Position numbers and translations under genes: made by a program
Source of the DNA: Selenomonadaceae bacterium
Lineage (GTDB): Bacteria > Bacillota > Negativicutes > Selenomonadales > Selenomonadaceae
Assembly: GCA_017476005.1 (NCBI GenBank)
Contig: JAFVEM010000016.1
Location: 1 to 64,000 of the forward strand
Length of the DNA stretch: 64,000 nt
Reading direction: 5' to 3'
The notes under the pieces: model-generated
What the model was told of the DNA's origin: nothing
What the model saw: the letters and a program-made list of their open reading frames with translations, nothing else
The model's database searches: none
Part shown: in pieces, positions 7,941 through 16,075 of the stretch
Numbering within the stretch: position 1 is the first letter of the stretch
Layout: every line of letters starts with the position of its first letter

Positions 7941-8744
7941 ATGAAAAGATTTCCCGGTTCCTCCGGCGTACCGCAATTTTCCGCTGACGAATACGCCGAC
8001 AAGCATAGCGACTACGCTCTCCTTATCCCCATTATCAACGAAGGAGAACGCATAGTACATGAACTTGCTAGGGCAAAAGCGGCGGGCCTCGCCAAAGTCG
8101 TCGATATAGTTATCTGCGACGGCGGCTCTACCGACGGCTCCACCGAGGCCGAACTCCTCCGCTCCTTGGAGGTAAATACCCTGCTGGTTAAGGAGGATGT
8201 GGGCAAGCAGGGAGCGCAACTGCGCATGGGTATTTGGTGGGCGCTCACGCACGGCTATCAGGGGATTATTACCATCGACGGCAACGACAAAGACAGCATC
8301 GAAGATGCGCCGCGTTTTATTGAAAAACTGGAACAAGGTTATGATTTGGTGCAGGGGTCGCGTTTTTTGCCGGGTGGCAAGGCGATAAACACGCCGCTCC
8401 TGCGTTATCTGGCCGTGCGTCTCCTACACGCGCCGCTTATTTCACTGACCGCCGGTCATTGGTTCACCGATACCACCAACGCCTATCGCGCCTACTCGCG
8501 GAAATATTTGCAGGATGAGCGAGTAAAGCCGCTGCGGGATATTTTCGTCGGCTATGAACTTTTGGCGTATCTTTCGGTACGAGCCACGCAAATCGGACTT
8601 CGCGCCACCGAGATTCCGGTAACTCGCGCTTATCCGCCCAAAGGCAAAACCCCCACCAAAATCAGTTTTTGGCGCGGCAATGGAGAATTGCTGAAAGTTT
8701 TGGGGAAAAATCTGTTGGGTTGCTATAAACCCAAGGAGGTTTAA
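7941..8744 (+). CDS. GT2 family glycosyltransferase (dolichol-phosphate mannosyltransferase-like)
   Basis: This 267-residue GT2 enzyme has the nucleotide-sugar strand LLIPIINEGERI (residues 27-38), VIVICDGGSTDGSTEAE-type motif (about residues 53-68) and the metal-site region IITIDGNDKDSIEDAP, followed by LVQGSRFLPGG, as in DPM1-like enzymes. Unlike the enzyme at 3753 it lacks C-terminal membrane segments, so it is probably soluble or peripheral. It is 6 bp upstream of a TIM-barrel isomerase gene and likely co-transcribed with it. Donor sugar is unknown. Confidence 0.78.
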   Translation: MKRFPGSSGVPQFSADEYADKHSDYALLIPIINEGERIVHELARAKAAGLAKVVDIVICDGGSTDGSTEAELLRSLEVNTLLVKEDVGKQGAQLRMGIWWALTHGYQGIITIDGNDKDSIEDAPRFIEKLEQGYDLVQGSRFLPGGKAINTPLLRYLAVRLLHAPLISLTAGHWFTDTTNAYRAYSRKYLQDERVKPLRDIFVGYELLAYLSVRATQIGLRATEIPVTRAYPPKGKTPTKISFWRGNGELLKVLGKNLLGCYKPKEV

Positions 8745-8750
8745 CGCTCA

Positions 8751-9551
8751 ATGAAACTTTCCGTTTCCAATATAGCGTGGGATTCTTCGCAGGATGCTGA
8801 GATGTATGCGTTCCTGCGCCAAAGCGGTTTTCACGGCGTAGAGATTGCACCCACGCGGCTTTTTCCCTTGGAGCCTTACGCGAAACTTGCGGCGGCTAAA
8901 GCGTGGGCTTACGATTTGCGACGCAAATACGGCCTCGCGGTACCTTCTATGCAGTCTATTTGGTACGGTCGCGGCGAAAAAATTTTCGGCGACGAGGCTG
9001 ACAGAAATACGCTACTTGAATACACCAATAAAGCCATGGTTTTTGCCACGACGGTGGGCTGTCCCCATTTGGTGTTTGGTTGCCCCAAAAATCGTAACCG
9101 GCCGGAGAGGGCGGACGCGAAAATCGGTGTCAATTTTTTCCGCAATGTGGCAAATATTGCCGTGAGGTACCATGTCACCGTCGGGCTGGAGGCCAATCCG
9201 CCTATTTACGGCACGAATTATCTAAACACCACCCGGGAAACCTTGGCGCTGGTACGCGAAATAAACTCGCCGGGTTTGGGGTTAAATCTGGACGTGGGAA
9301 CCTTGATAGAAAATGGGGAAGGCGTGGATATCCTTAGCGGCGCGGCGCAATTTATCAGTCATGTGCATATCAGCGAGCCTTATCTGAAACCTATACAGCC
9401 GCGTGCGTTGCACCGGGAACTGGCGGCTTGGCTAAATGCGGTAGGCTACGACGGTTTTGTGTCGATAGAAATGGGCAGGAGAGAGGGCGCTAATTTACGG
9501 GAGCTAAAAGAGGCCATGGCGTATGTGGGAGGGGTGTTTAGGGCACAGTAA
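8751..9551 (+). CDS. Sugar phosphate isomerase/epimerase family TIM-barrel protein
   Basis: This 266-residue protein belongs to the AP endonuclease 2-like/xylose isomerase-like TIM-barrel family (PF01261). Typical strand ends are GFHGVEIAPTR, GLEANP with the first metal-type Glu (about residue 145), LNLDVGTL with Asp, SHVHISEP with His, and VSIEMG with the final Glu. These match metal ligands of isomerases and epimerases. It follows the GT2 gene with ribosome site aaggaggt and ends the glycan cluster before a bidirectional terminator. The exact sugar substrate is unknown. Confidence 0.75.
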   Translation: MKLSVSNIAWDSSQDAEMYAFLRQSGFHGVEIAPTRLFPLEPYAKLAAAKAWAYDLRRKYGLAVPSMQSIWYGRGEKIFGDEADRNTLLEYTNKAMVFATTVGCPHLVFGCPKNRNRPERADAKIGVNFFRNVANIAVRYHVTVGLEANPPIYGTNYLNTTRETLALVREINSPGLGLNLDVGTLIENGEGVDILSGAAQFISHVHISEPYLKPIQPRALHRELAAWLNAVGYDGFVSIEMGRREGANLRELKEAMAYVGGVFRAQ

Positions 9552-9581
9552 ACGTCGCCAACAACAGCCCCTATACAGCCC

Positions 9582-9622
9582 AAAAATCCCGAAATGTCAC
9601 CGGCGACATTTCGGGATTTTTT
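9582..9622. terminator. Bidirectional terminator between the glycan cluster and nrdG
   Basis: A perfect 17-bp stem, aaaaatcccgaaatgtc (9582-9598) with its complement (9604-9620), loop accgg, has T runs on both sides. It terminates both convergent units. Confidence 0.9.
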
Positions 9623-9647
9623 AGTCTTAATTTTGCTTCCAAAAAAT

Positions 9648-10145
9648 TTAGCAGGCATACTTCAGCGCCAAATTATCCGCCGTGGAATGGCGCAGGTCGA
9701 TGATGCGCTGGTTGGCTGAGCCGCGAAAAGGGAGGCTGAGGTCGCGCTTGTCCTCTTGGTAATCACCATCCACCAAAACATCAATTTCCGTTAGGAGTCC
9801 GTCCACATCTGGATCCTGCTTGGCCCAAAGCTCGTCTAAGGTGAATCCGGAGTAGCTCCACACATTAAGCCCCATTCGGTGTACCTGCCGCGCCAGTTCC
9901 GTCAGCGGACGCGGCTGACAAAAAGGCTCGCCGCCGCTGAAGGTAACGCCGGAGAGCAAAGGATTGGCCGCTACCCTCTCTAAAATCTCGGCGGTGTCCA
10001 TCTCCTGCCCTCCGTTAAAGGGCTGGGCGCTGCGGTTTTGACAATTTTTGCACCGCCGGGGGCAACCCTGCACAAAAACCGTCAGCCGATACCCTTCCCC
10101 GTCAACCACGGAATCGTCAACGATCCCAGCCACCTTGAGTTTCAT
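9648..10145 (-). CDS. nrdG: Anaerobic ribonucleotide reductase activase NrdG
   Basis: This 165-residue radical SAM enzyme generates the glycyl radical on class III ribonucleotide reductase NrdD. It has the activase cluster motif CPRRCKNC (CxxxCxxC) within VQGCPRRCKNCQN, and the glycine-rich SAM-contact motif TFSGGEPFCQ. I chose the ATG at 10145, 8 nt after aaggaag, over an in-frame GTG at 10154 that overlaps the ribosome site. It is downstream of the short glycyl-radical-tail gene, 13 bp away, and shares its promoter. The full-length nrdD is not in this window. Confidence 0.92.
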   Translation of the reverse strand: MKLKVAGIVDDSVVDGEGYRLTVFVQGCPRRCKNCQNRSAQPFNGGQEMDTAEILERVAANPLLSGVTFSGGEPFCQPRPLTELARQVHRMGLNVWSYSGFTLDELWAKQDPDVDGLLTEIDVLVDGDYQEDKRDLSLPFRGSANQRIIDLRHSTADNLALKYAC

Positions 10146-10158
10146 ACCCGTCACTTCC

Positions 10159-10449
10159 TTACGCGCACTCTCGCGTATGCTTCACCCGGTCATGCTCCTC
10201 GGAACGCTTGGCGTTGTTCCACCGATCCGTCGTCCCCACCAAGTAACCGGTAATGCGACGAATGCGCTCGAATTTCTGCGGCTTCAGCTCGTAGGAAAGA
10301 GCCACCTCGCCGTCAGAAGCCGTAGTAATATCTAGGCTTTTCACCGTCCCTACCGTATTATCGTTGACATAATCAATATAATGGCTGATTTCGGCAGCGG
10401 ATACGTCGGTAAGCCCCTCCACTTTGACCTCCACATCCTTCACAATCAT
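10159..10449 (-). CDS. Short protein with NrdD-like glycyl-radical tail
   Basis: This 96-residue protein has about 60 unassigned N-terminal residues (MIVKDVEVKVEGLTDVSA...). Its C-terminus, RIRRITGYLVGTTDRWNNAK followed by an EE-DRVKH stretch, strongly resembles the last 35 residues of anaerobic ribonucleotide reductase NrdD, including the RxxGY glycyl-radical motif. The zinc-site cysteines and the ten-stranded catalytic barrel of NrdD are absent. It sits directly upstream of the activase nrdG and behind an NrdR-like box. It may be the detached radical domain of a split NrdD or a spare-part domain. Function is inferred. Start: ATG 10449, or GTG 10458. Confidence 0.68.
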   Translation of the reverse strand: MIVKDVEVKVEGLTDVSAAEISHYIDYVNDNTVGTVKSLDITTASDGEVALSYELKPQKFERIRRITGYLVGTTDRWNNAKRSEEHDRVKHTRECA

Positions 10450-10533
10450 CCCTCTCACCTGCCTCCCACTGGGTATATTTAAACAAAGCGCGCCAAAGAA
10501 GCCTACGTTTCGGACTTCCTGCGTTACGGGGGG

Positions 10534-10563
10534 ATTATACTATATCTACGCCATTTTAGTCAA
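10534..10563 (-). promoter_or_regulatory. Promoter of the nrdG operon
   Basis: On the minus strand TTGACT (10558-10563), an 18-bp spacer and TATAAT (10534-10539) lie about 85 bp upstream of the first start codon. It is the only good promoter in this gap on that strand. Confidence 0.7.
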
Positions 10564-10567
10564 GATG

Positions 10568-10583
10568 ACACAATATATAGTTT
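10568..10583 (-). promoter_or_regulatory. NrdR-like box
   Basis: The 16-mer acacaatatatagttt matches the known NrdR operator pattern acaCwATATATwGtgt at nearly every position and lies 4 bp upstream of the -35 of the nrdG promoter. A degenerate second copy is visible near 10594-10609, at closer spacing than the usual three helical turns. NrdR represses ribonucleotide reductase genes when dATP is high; the site assignment here is by pattern and context. Confidence 0.7.
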
Positions 10584-10796
10584 ATCTGCCGCTGCGCTAT
10601 ATATGTATTCACCGAAACGACTATTGCATAAAAACAGATGATAAAGCATAAACATGAAAAAGCAGACTTTGTTCCGATAACGAATTTCGCAAAGACCGCC
10701 TCTACCCTGAATAAAAATTTTCTTGGAGGCAACAGGTACTCTAAAAAATTTTTTTCGGCTCCTTCAGGCATCGTCGAGGGCGGCCGGATATTTTTC
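10584..10796. other. Intergenic stretch upstream of dapB, no gene supported
   Basis: This A/T-rich gap between the divergent nrd and dapB units holds short open frames on both strands, but none with a ribosome site or recognisable product. I looked for a lysine riboswitch core before dapB and did not find one. Confidence 0.5.
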
Positions 10797-10825
10797 TGGC
10801 CAAAAGCTGCGATAAGAGGTATAAT
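10797..10825 (+). promoter_or_regulatory. Probable promoter of dapB
   Basis: A perfect -10, TATAAT (10820-10825), has a poor -35, TGGCCA (10797-10802), 17 bp upstream. A short inverted repeat ggcc...ggcc (10783-10802) overlaps the -35. Confidence 0.45.
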
Positions 10826-10889
10826 GGCGGCGGTATCATTTTTTTAGTTGAAATTTACGACGCAAAAACATAACGAGGAGGGACTCTTT

Positions 10890-11684
10890 TTGATAAAGGT
10901 TTTGGTGAGCGGCGCTTGTGGGCGCATGGGTAAGTCCGTAGTAAAAGCGGTGCTGGATGCGCCGGAGCTTCAATTAGTGGCGGCCACCGACGTTTGCGGC
11001 GAAGGCGATGTGGGGGAAATTATCGGCGGCAAGGCCATCGGCATTACGGTGGAAAAAGATTTGGCCGTAGCCATCGATAATCATCAGCCGGATGTCATGG
11101 TGGATTTCACTCGTCCCGACGCTGTTTTTGACAACGTGTGCTTGGCGCTTAAGAAAAAGGTGGCGCCGGTGGTGGGAACCACGGGACTGAGCGACGAACA
11201 AAAGGCCGCCATCGCGAAATTATCCGCCGAAAACGACACCCCCGCCTTTATTGCTCCGAATTTTGCCATCGGCGCGGTACTCATGATGCTTATGAGCCGT
11301 CAGGCGGCCAAATATATGCCGGAGGTGGAGATTATCGAGTTGCACCACGACAATAAATTGGACGCGCCTTCCGGCACCGCCGCTCAAACGGCGGCCATGA
11401 TAGCCGAAGTCAGACCAAAACACCCACAGGGTCATCCGGATGAAAAAGAAAAAATGACCGGCGCTAGGGGCGCAGATTACGAGGGCATTCGTATCCACAG
11501 CGTCCGCCTACCGGGCTATGTGGCTCATCAGGAGGTCATTTTCGGCGGCTTAGGCCAGACCCTCACCATTCGCCACGATACCACCAACCGAGAATCCTTC
11601 ATGCCGGGCGTGGTATTGGCCTGTCAAAAAGTGTTGGGTCTAAAGGGCTTAACTGTCGGTTTAGACAAGCTATTAACGGACTAA
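10890..11684 (+). CDS. dapB: 4-hydroxy-tetrahydrodipicolinate reductase DapB
   Basis: This enzyme reduces hydroxy-tetrahydrodipicolinate in the lysine/diaminopimelate pathway, using NAD(P)H. The 264-residue protein opens with the Rossmann motif VSGACGRMGKSVV, continues with DFTRPD and GTTGLS, and has the family signature ELHHDNKLDAPSGTA with the catalytic His-His and Lys. I start it at the TTG at 10890, about 7 nt after gaggaggg, giving the normal length of about 265 residues. A longer frame from 10848 lacks a ribosome site. asd, the preceding pathway step, follows after a repeat element. Confidence 0.93.
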   Translation: MIKVLVSGACGRMGKSVVKAVLDAPELQLVAATDVCGEGDVGEIIGGKAIGITVEKDLAVAIDNHQPDVMVDFTRPDAVFDNVCLALKKKVAPVVGTTGLSDEQKAAIAKLSAENDTPAFIAPNFAIGAVLMMLMSRQAAKYMPEVEIIELHHDNKLDAPSGTAAQTAAMIAEVRPKHPQGHPDEKEKMTGARGADYEGIRIHSVRLPGYVAHQEVIFGGLGQTLTIRHDTTNRESFMPGVVLACQKVLGLKGLTVGLDKLLTD

Positions 11685-11698
11685 CAAATTTATTACGA

Positions 11699-11771
11699 GG
11701 TGCAGGGGCGACAGTCCCTGCCGGAGTCAAGAGGCAGAGCCTCTTGTGGGGGTGGGGCAAAGCCCCAATAA
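11699..11771 (+). repeat. GC-rich multi-hairpin intergenic repeat, copy A
   Basis: This copy holds three consecutive small hairpins: GCAGGG with CCCTGC, AGAGGC with GCCTCT, and TGGGGC with GCCCCA. The linker ccggagtcaagaggc also appears in copies B and C. It lies between dapB and asd with the same orientation as the genes. Confidence 0.75.
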
Positions 11772-11791
11772 CCCAATACGAGGTGAATAAC

Positions 11792-12823
<1,032 letters not shown>

Positions 12824-12974
12824 TGGGGCTTTGCCCTCTGGACTCCCAGCAGGGACTTACGCCCCTGCACCCATAATAAATTCCTAAAATCTATTGCAGG
12901 GTGCAGGGGGATTATCCCCCTGCCGGAGTCCAGAGGCAGCGCCTTTGGTAAGGTTTGGGGTGAAACCCCAATAA
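12824..12974. repeat. GC-rich multi-hairpin repeat, copy B (head-to-head pair)
   Basis: Two units in opposite orientation meet around an A/T-rich centre (12874-12895). The left unit is inverted (gccctctggactcccagcag and cccctgcaccc). The right unit, gcagggggattatccccctgc then ccagaggc and ttggggtgaaaccccaa, matches copies A and C. Confidence 0.75.
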
Positions 12975-12987
12975 AGGAGGGATGAAC

Positions 12988-13239
12988 ATGGTAAGCGACG
13001 AGACGATGATGTTTAGTTTTGGTGCCGAGGAGAACAAGGCGGAGGGCATAATCCGCGAGGTTTGCGCCGCCATGGAGGAGAAAGGCTACAACACCATCAA
13101 TCAACTGGTGGGCTACCTTCTGTCCGGCGATCCCGCCTATGTCACCAGCCACAAAGACGCGCGCAACAAGATTCGCAGCATCGAACGCGACGAACTTTTG
13201 GAGGAGCTGGTACGTTCTTATTTGGAGAAGAGCAAGTGA
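12988..13239 (+). CDS. IreB/UPF0297 family regulatory phosphoprotein
   Basis: This is an 83-residue UPF0297 protein; the Enterococcus member IreB is a substrate of the IreK Ser/Thr kinase. It contains DETMMFSFG near the start, [20 protein letters not shown] and [20 protein letters not shown], all typical of the family. I prefer the ATG at 12988, 7 nt after aaggaggg, over the ATG at 12982, which is too close to the ribosome site. Its stop overlaps the GTG start of ruvX. The IreB-ruvX-DUF1292 order is conserved in Bacillota. Confidence 0.9.
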   Translation: MVSDETMMFSFGAEENKAEGIIREVCAAMEEKGYNTINQLVGYLLSGDPAYVTSHKDARNKIRSIERDELLEELVRSYLEKSK

Positions 13240-13661
13240 ATCGTTATTTGGGTTTGGATGTAGGAGACAGTACCGTAGGGGTAGCTGTCAGCGATTTGTT
13301 GGGACTGACGGCGCAGGGGGTGGAAACCATTCGCCGAAAATCCTTGGCAGAGGATATCAGCCGTCTGGGTACCTTGATGGAGGAGTACGAGACGGACAAA
13401 CTGGTGGTGGGACTGCCCAAAAACATGAACGGCACCCAAGGCGAGCGGTGCGCCGCGGTGCGCGATTTTGTTTTGGCGGTGGCGGAGGCTTATCCAAATG
13501 CGGAAGCCATATTTTGGGACGAACGCCTTTCCACCGTGGCGGCGGAACGCTCTCTGCTGGAAGCGGATTTAAGCCGCCGAAAACGCAAACGAGTCATTGA
13601 CAAAATGGCGGCGGTTTTTATTTTGCAGGGGTATTTGGATAGTATTCGCTTTAAGGGGTGA
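13236..13661 (+). CDS. ruvX: Holliday junction resolvase-like protein RuvX/YqgF
   Basis: This 141-residue RNase H-fold protein starts with the GTG at 13236, overlapping the previous stop (GTGA). It has [18 protein letters not shown] with the first catalytic Asp, [14 protein letters not shown], and [12 protein letters not shown] carrying the DER acidic pair, then [13 protein letters not shown]. The family processes pre-16S rRNA 5' ends in E. coli and is linked to RNA or recombination nuclease activity. The tight overlap with IreB and the 7-bp gap to DUF1292 suggest one operon. Confidence 0.92.
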   Translation: MNRYLGLDVGDSTVGVAVSDLLGLTAQGVETIRRKSLAEDISRLGTLMEEYETDKLVVGLPKNMNGTQGERCAAVRDFVLAVAEAYPNAEAIFWDERLSTVAAERSLLEADLSRRKRKRVIDKMAAVFILQGYLDSIRFKG

Positions 13662-13668
13662 AAGCAAA

Positions 13669-14007
13669 ATGGCTGAAGAGCTGGACGAAGAAGATGGCGT
13701 GGTAGTGGTCATAAACGACGACGAGGGAAATGAGTATTATTACCTAGAGGAAATGATTATCCCGGTAGGGGACGAGCGTTATGCGCTTCTCGTAGGTTTG
13801 CACGAAGGCGAGGACGGGGAACTTCACAGCTATGGTTGCGGTTGCGGCGACGGCGCTGACGAAGAGGACGAAGACGTGCTGTTTGCCAAAATCGTAACCG
13901 GAGACGACGGGGAAGAGGAATACATGGAACTGACGGATGAAGAATTTGCCGCCGTGACGGAAGCCTACGAGGCTCTGGTAGCGGCCGAGGAAGCCGAAGA
14001 AGAATGA
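13669..14007 (+). CDS. DUF1292 acidic protein
   Basis: This 112-residue protein is very acidic, with ELDEEDGVVVVINDDEG at the start and many Glu/Asp runs to the end. It matches the DUF1292 (YrzB-like) family found beside ruvX in Bacillota. A cluster SYGCGCGDGADEEDED is unusual. I start it at the ATG at 13669 after aaggggtgaa, not at an upstream frame inside ruvX. Its stop overlaps the rlmB start (ATGA). Function is unknown. Confidence 0.85.
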   Translation: MAEELDEEDGVVVVINDDEGNEYYYLEEMIIPVGDERYALLVGLHEGEDGELHSYGCGCGDGADEEDEDVLFAKIVTGDDGEEEYMELTDEEFAAVTEAYEALVAAEEAEEE

Positions 14008-14786
14008 AAGCGGATACCGAGGGGCAAAAAAAAATCGCCCCCCCAAGCGATATAGTCGTGGGGAGACAGGCGGTTACCGAGGCTTTAAAAAGTCAGCGAG
14101 GCGTTAATCGGCTGTATGTGGCGACCAAGGATAACGCCGTGGGCGCGATTATCGCTCTGGCTAAAGAGCGAGGCGTCGCGGTGGACTTTGTGAGCCGGGA
14201 GAGGCTTACGGCAAAGGTCGGCGGTTTAAACCATCAGGGAGTGCTGGCCTCCGTCGCCCCCGTCAGCTATGTGGAGCCGGAGGAAATTTTACAAAGGGCG
14301 GCGGAAAAGGGAGAGCCGCCCTTTATTTTAATTTTAGACGAACTCTCCGATCCCCATAATCTGGGAGCGCTACTGCGAACGGCGGAGGCGGTGGGACTCC
14401 ACGGAGTGCTAATACCCAAAAGGCACACCGTCCCCCTCACCGCCACCGTGGCCAAAACCTCTGCCGGAGCGGTGGAATACGTTCCCGTGGCGCGTATTGG
14501 CAATATCGCGCAAGCCATGCAAGAGCTGAAAAAACAGGGGTTATGGATAGCCGGCGCCGATATGGACGGCGAGCAGGAGCTGTATGCGGCGGATTTCACC
14601 TGTCCGCTGGCGTTGGTTATCGGCAGTGAGGGCAAAGGCCTAGGACGTTTGGTAAAAGAAACCTGTGATTTTCTGGTGCGCATCCCCATGCTGGGGAAAA
14701 TAAACTCCCTCAACGCCTCCGTGGCCGGTTCTCTCCTCATGTACGAGGTACTCAGGCAACGACGCCTGGCCGGGAGGCAATCATGA
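14004..14786 (+). CDS. rlmB: 23S rRNA 2'-O-methyltransferase RlmB-type (SPOUT)
   Basis: This 260-residue SPOUT methyltransferase of the TrmH family probably methylates a guanosine of 23S rRNA. The N-terminal substrate-binding domain (VVGRQAVTEALKS) is followed by the catalytic domain with motif 1 LDELSDPHNLGALLRTAEA, motif 2 LALVIGSEGKGLGRLV and motif 3 IPMLGKINSLNASVAG, which form the knot. It overlaps DUF1292 and yacP by 4 bp on each side. In Bacillus rlmB and yacP are also adjacent. Confidence 0.92.
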   Translation: MKADTEGQKKIAPPSDIVVGRQAVTEALKSQRGVNRLYVATKDNAVGAIIALAKERGVAVDFVSRERLTAKVGGLNHQGVLASVAPVSYVEPEEILQRAAEKGEPPFILILDELSDPHNLGALLRTAEAVGLHGVLIPKRHTVPLTATVAKTSAGAVEYVPVARIGNIAQAMQELKKQGLWIAGADMDGEQELYAADFTCPLALVIGSEGKGLGRLVKETCDFLVRIPMLGKINSLNASVAGSLLMYEVLRQRRLAGRQS

Positions 14787-15310
14787 AACGAGAACATTAT
14801 CTCATTGACGGTTACAACGTGATTAACTCTTGGCCGGAGCTGAAACAAATGACGGGGGATCTGGCGGCGGCTCGCGACGAACTAAGGCACCTGCTCGCCG
14901 AGTACGGCGCTTTTCAGCAGTATGATATTTCCATTGTCTATGACGCGCTCTTTACCGAGGACGAAGAGCACCTAGAAAAACACGGGGAGCATTTGCAAGT
15001 AATTTACACGGGGCAAGGGGAAACAGCCGACAGCTACATTGAGCGTCTAGCCTACGAATCGGTGAGACAAGGACGAGAGGTCTATGTGGTCACCTCCGAC
15101 GGCGCGGAGCAAAGCGTAATTTTAGGCGTGGGCGCCTACCGCATACCGGCCTTAGAATTCCGCAAATCCGTTCACAAGGTCAAAAAGGAACTGCGTCACG
15201 AATATTTAGAGGGCGTAACCCTGCCCCTAGTCCGTCATTTAGTGGAAGAACGGCTAGACCCGGAAGTAGCGGCCAAGCTCGATGCCCTCAGGAAACAAAC
15301 GAGTTTGTGA
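14783..15310 (+). CDS. YacP-like NYN domain protein (Rae1-type RNase)
   Basis: This 175-residue protein belongs to the YacP/NYN family of PIN-like RNases. In Bacillus subtilis the member Rae1 cleaves mRNA in the ribosomal A site. The start LIDGYNVINSWPEL holds the conserved Asp, and SIVYDALF, ETADSYIERLA and VYVVTSDGAEQ carry the remaining acidic residues. It overlaps rlmB by 4 bp (ATGA) and ends the operon before a strong terminator. Confidence 0.9.
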   Translation: MKREHYLIDGYNVINSWPELKQMTGDLAAARDELRHLLAEYGAFQQYDISIVYDALFTEDEEHLEKHGEHLQVIYTGQGETADSYIERLAYESVRQGREVYVVTSDGAEQSVILGVGAYRIPALEFRKSVHKVKKELRHEYLEGVTLPLVRHLVEERLDPEVAAKLDALRKQTSL

Positions 15311-15329
15311 GACAGCCACAAATACGCAA

Positions 15330-15374
15330 GAAGCCCCCGGCAGAGCTAGCACTCTTGCCGGGGGCTTCTTTTTC
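15330..15374 (+). terminator. Terminator of the ireB-ruvX-rlmB-yacP operon
   Basis: A perfect 13-bp GC-rich stem, gaagcccccggca (15330-15342) with tgccgggggcttc (15356-15368), is followed by TTTTT. Confidence 0.92.
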
Positions 15375-15445
15375 CCTTCGGTTATCCCCGATAACCAAAA
15401 GCCGCCGCAAGGCGTAGGGCTGATATTTCACCTACCATACACAGT

Positions 15446-15808
15446 TCACGGTGAAGGGTTTGTCAGCAAATTACGCGCCAAGGTAGCAATTTGCGCATCA
15501 TTGGGGATACGCACATCATCCTTCTTGGAATAGATAGTAAGCAAATAAACTTTATTGTCAAGCACCGCATAGTAAAGTAGTCGAAAACCATTTGATTTCC
15601 CTTCCTTGGTAGAGGAATTGGCTATACGCACCTTATAAACATCGCCGCAAGACAAATTAAGATTATCAAGTTTATTTCCTATAAAATTTCCCTGCTCAAG
15701 GGCGCAAATCACGGGGGTAATGTCGTGGCGAATCATGGTGTATCTTTTCTTTTTGAAATAATAAAAGACATCCTCTTGGAATTTTTTCCCGGCAATAATC
15801 TCTATCAT
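15446..15808 (-). CDS. RelE/ParE superfamily toxin
   Basis: This 120-residue basic protein fits the RelE/HigB toxin fold: GKKFQEDVFYYFKKKRYTMI early, then GDVYKVRIANSSTKEGKSNG and the core strands FRLLYYAVLDNKVYLLTIYS ending in KKDD. Family members are ribosome-dependent mRNA endonucleases. Its ATG overlaps the antitoxin stop (ATGA), so antitoxin precedes toxin and translation is coupled. Which RelE subfamily it belongs to is not certain. Confidence 0.8.
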   Translation of the reverse strand: MIEIIAGKKFQEDVFYYFKKKRYTMIRHDITPVICALEQGNFIGNKLDNLNLSCGDVYKVRIANSSTKEGKSNGFRLLYYAVLDNKVYLLTIYSKKDDVRIPNDAQIATLARNLLTNPSP

Positions 15809-15969
15809 ACTGCCACAGCTTCTTGAGTAACATCAGCTTCGTTTTCCCACTGCAAAATCTCTTGCTCCAGCTCCGCCCAAGTGATGCCCTGCGCTTTACC
15901 ATTGATTATATCTTTTACTTCTCGGAATGCCGTAGCTATATTTTGGGCTATATCGCGTTCTTCTTCCAT
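15805..15969 (-). CDS. Small antitoxin of the RelE-type module
   Basis: This 54-residue acidic helical protein starts MEEERDIAQNIATAFREVKD and ends EADVTQEAVAV. It overlaps the toxin start by 4 bp and follows a promoter containing a palindrome. Position, size, charge and coupling identify it as the antitoxin; the family is not recognised. The sequence VKDIINGKAQGITWAELEQE resembles short antitoxins co-occurring with RelE-like toxins. The ribosome site is the weak ggggaa. Confidence 0.7.
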   Translation of the reverse strand: MEEERDIAQNIATAFREVKDIINGKAQGITWAELEQEILQWENEADVTQEAVAV

Positions 15970-16015
15970 TTTAATTCCCCCTCATCGCGTTACTCCGATT
16001 TTCCATCGCCCCTTT

Positions 16016-16044
16016 ATTGTAATGCTTCATTACCCCAAAAGCAA
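16016..16044 (-). promoter_or_regulatory. Promoter of the toxin-antitoxin pair with overlapping palindrome
   Basis: On the minus strand TTGCTT (16039-16044), a 17-bp spacer and TACAAT (16016-16021) form a good promoter. A perfect palindrome GTAATG-CTT-CATTAC (16019-16033) overlaps the -10 and the spacer, where a repressor would block RNA polymerase. This is a likely autoregulatory operator. Confidence 0.65.
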
Positions 16045-16075
16045 GTGTACCGGTATAAATGGCGGCGCATTGTTA

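Noticed and set aside
10638-10847. Plus-strand frame of 69 codons upstream of dapB
   Set aside because: No ribosome site, overlaps the dapB promoter, and has no recognisable product.
10600-10889. Lysine riboswitch upstream of dapB
   Set aside because: The conserved L-box core was not seen; only a short GC inverted repeat near the promoter.
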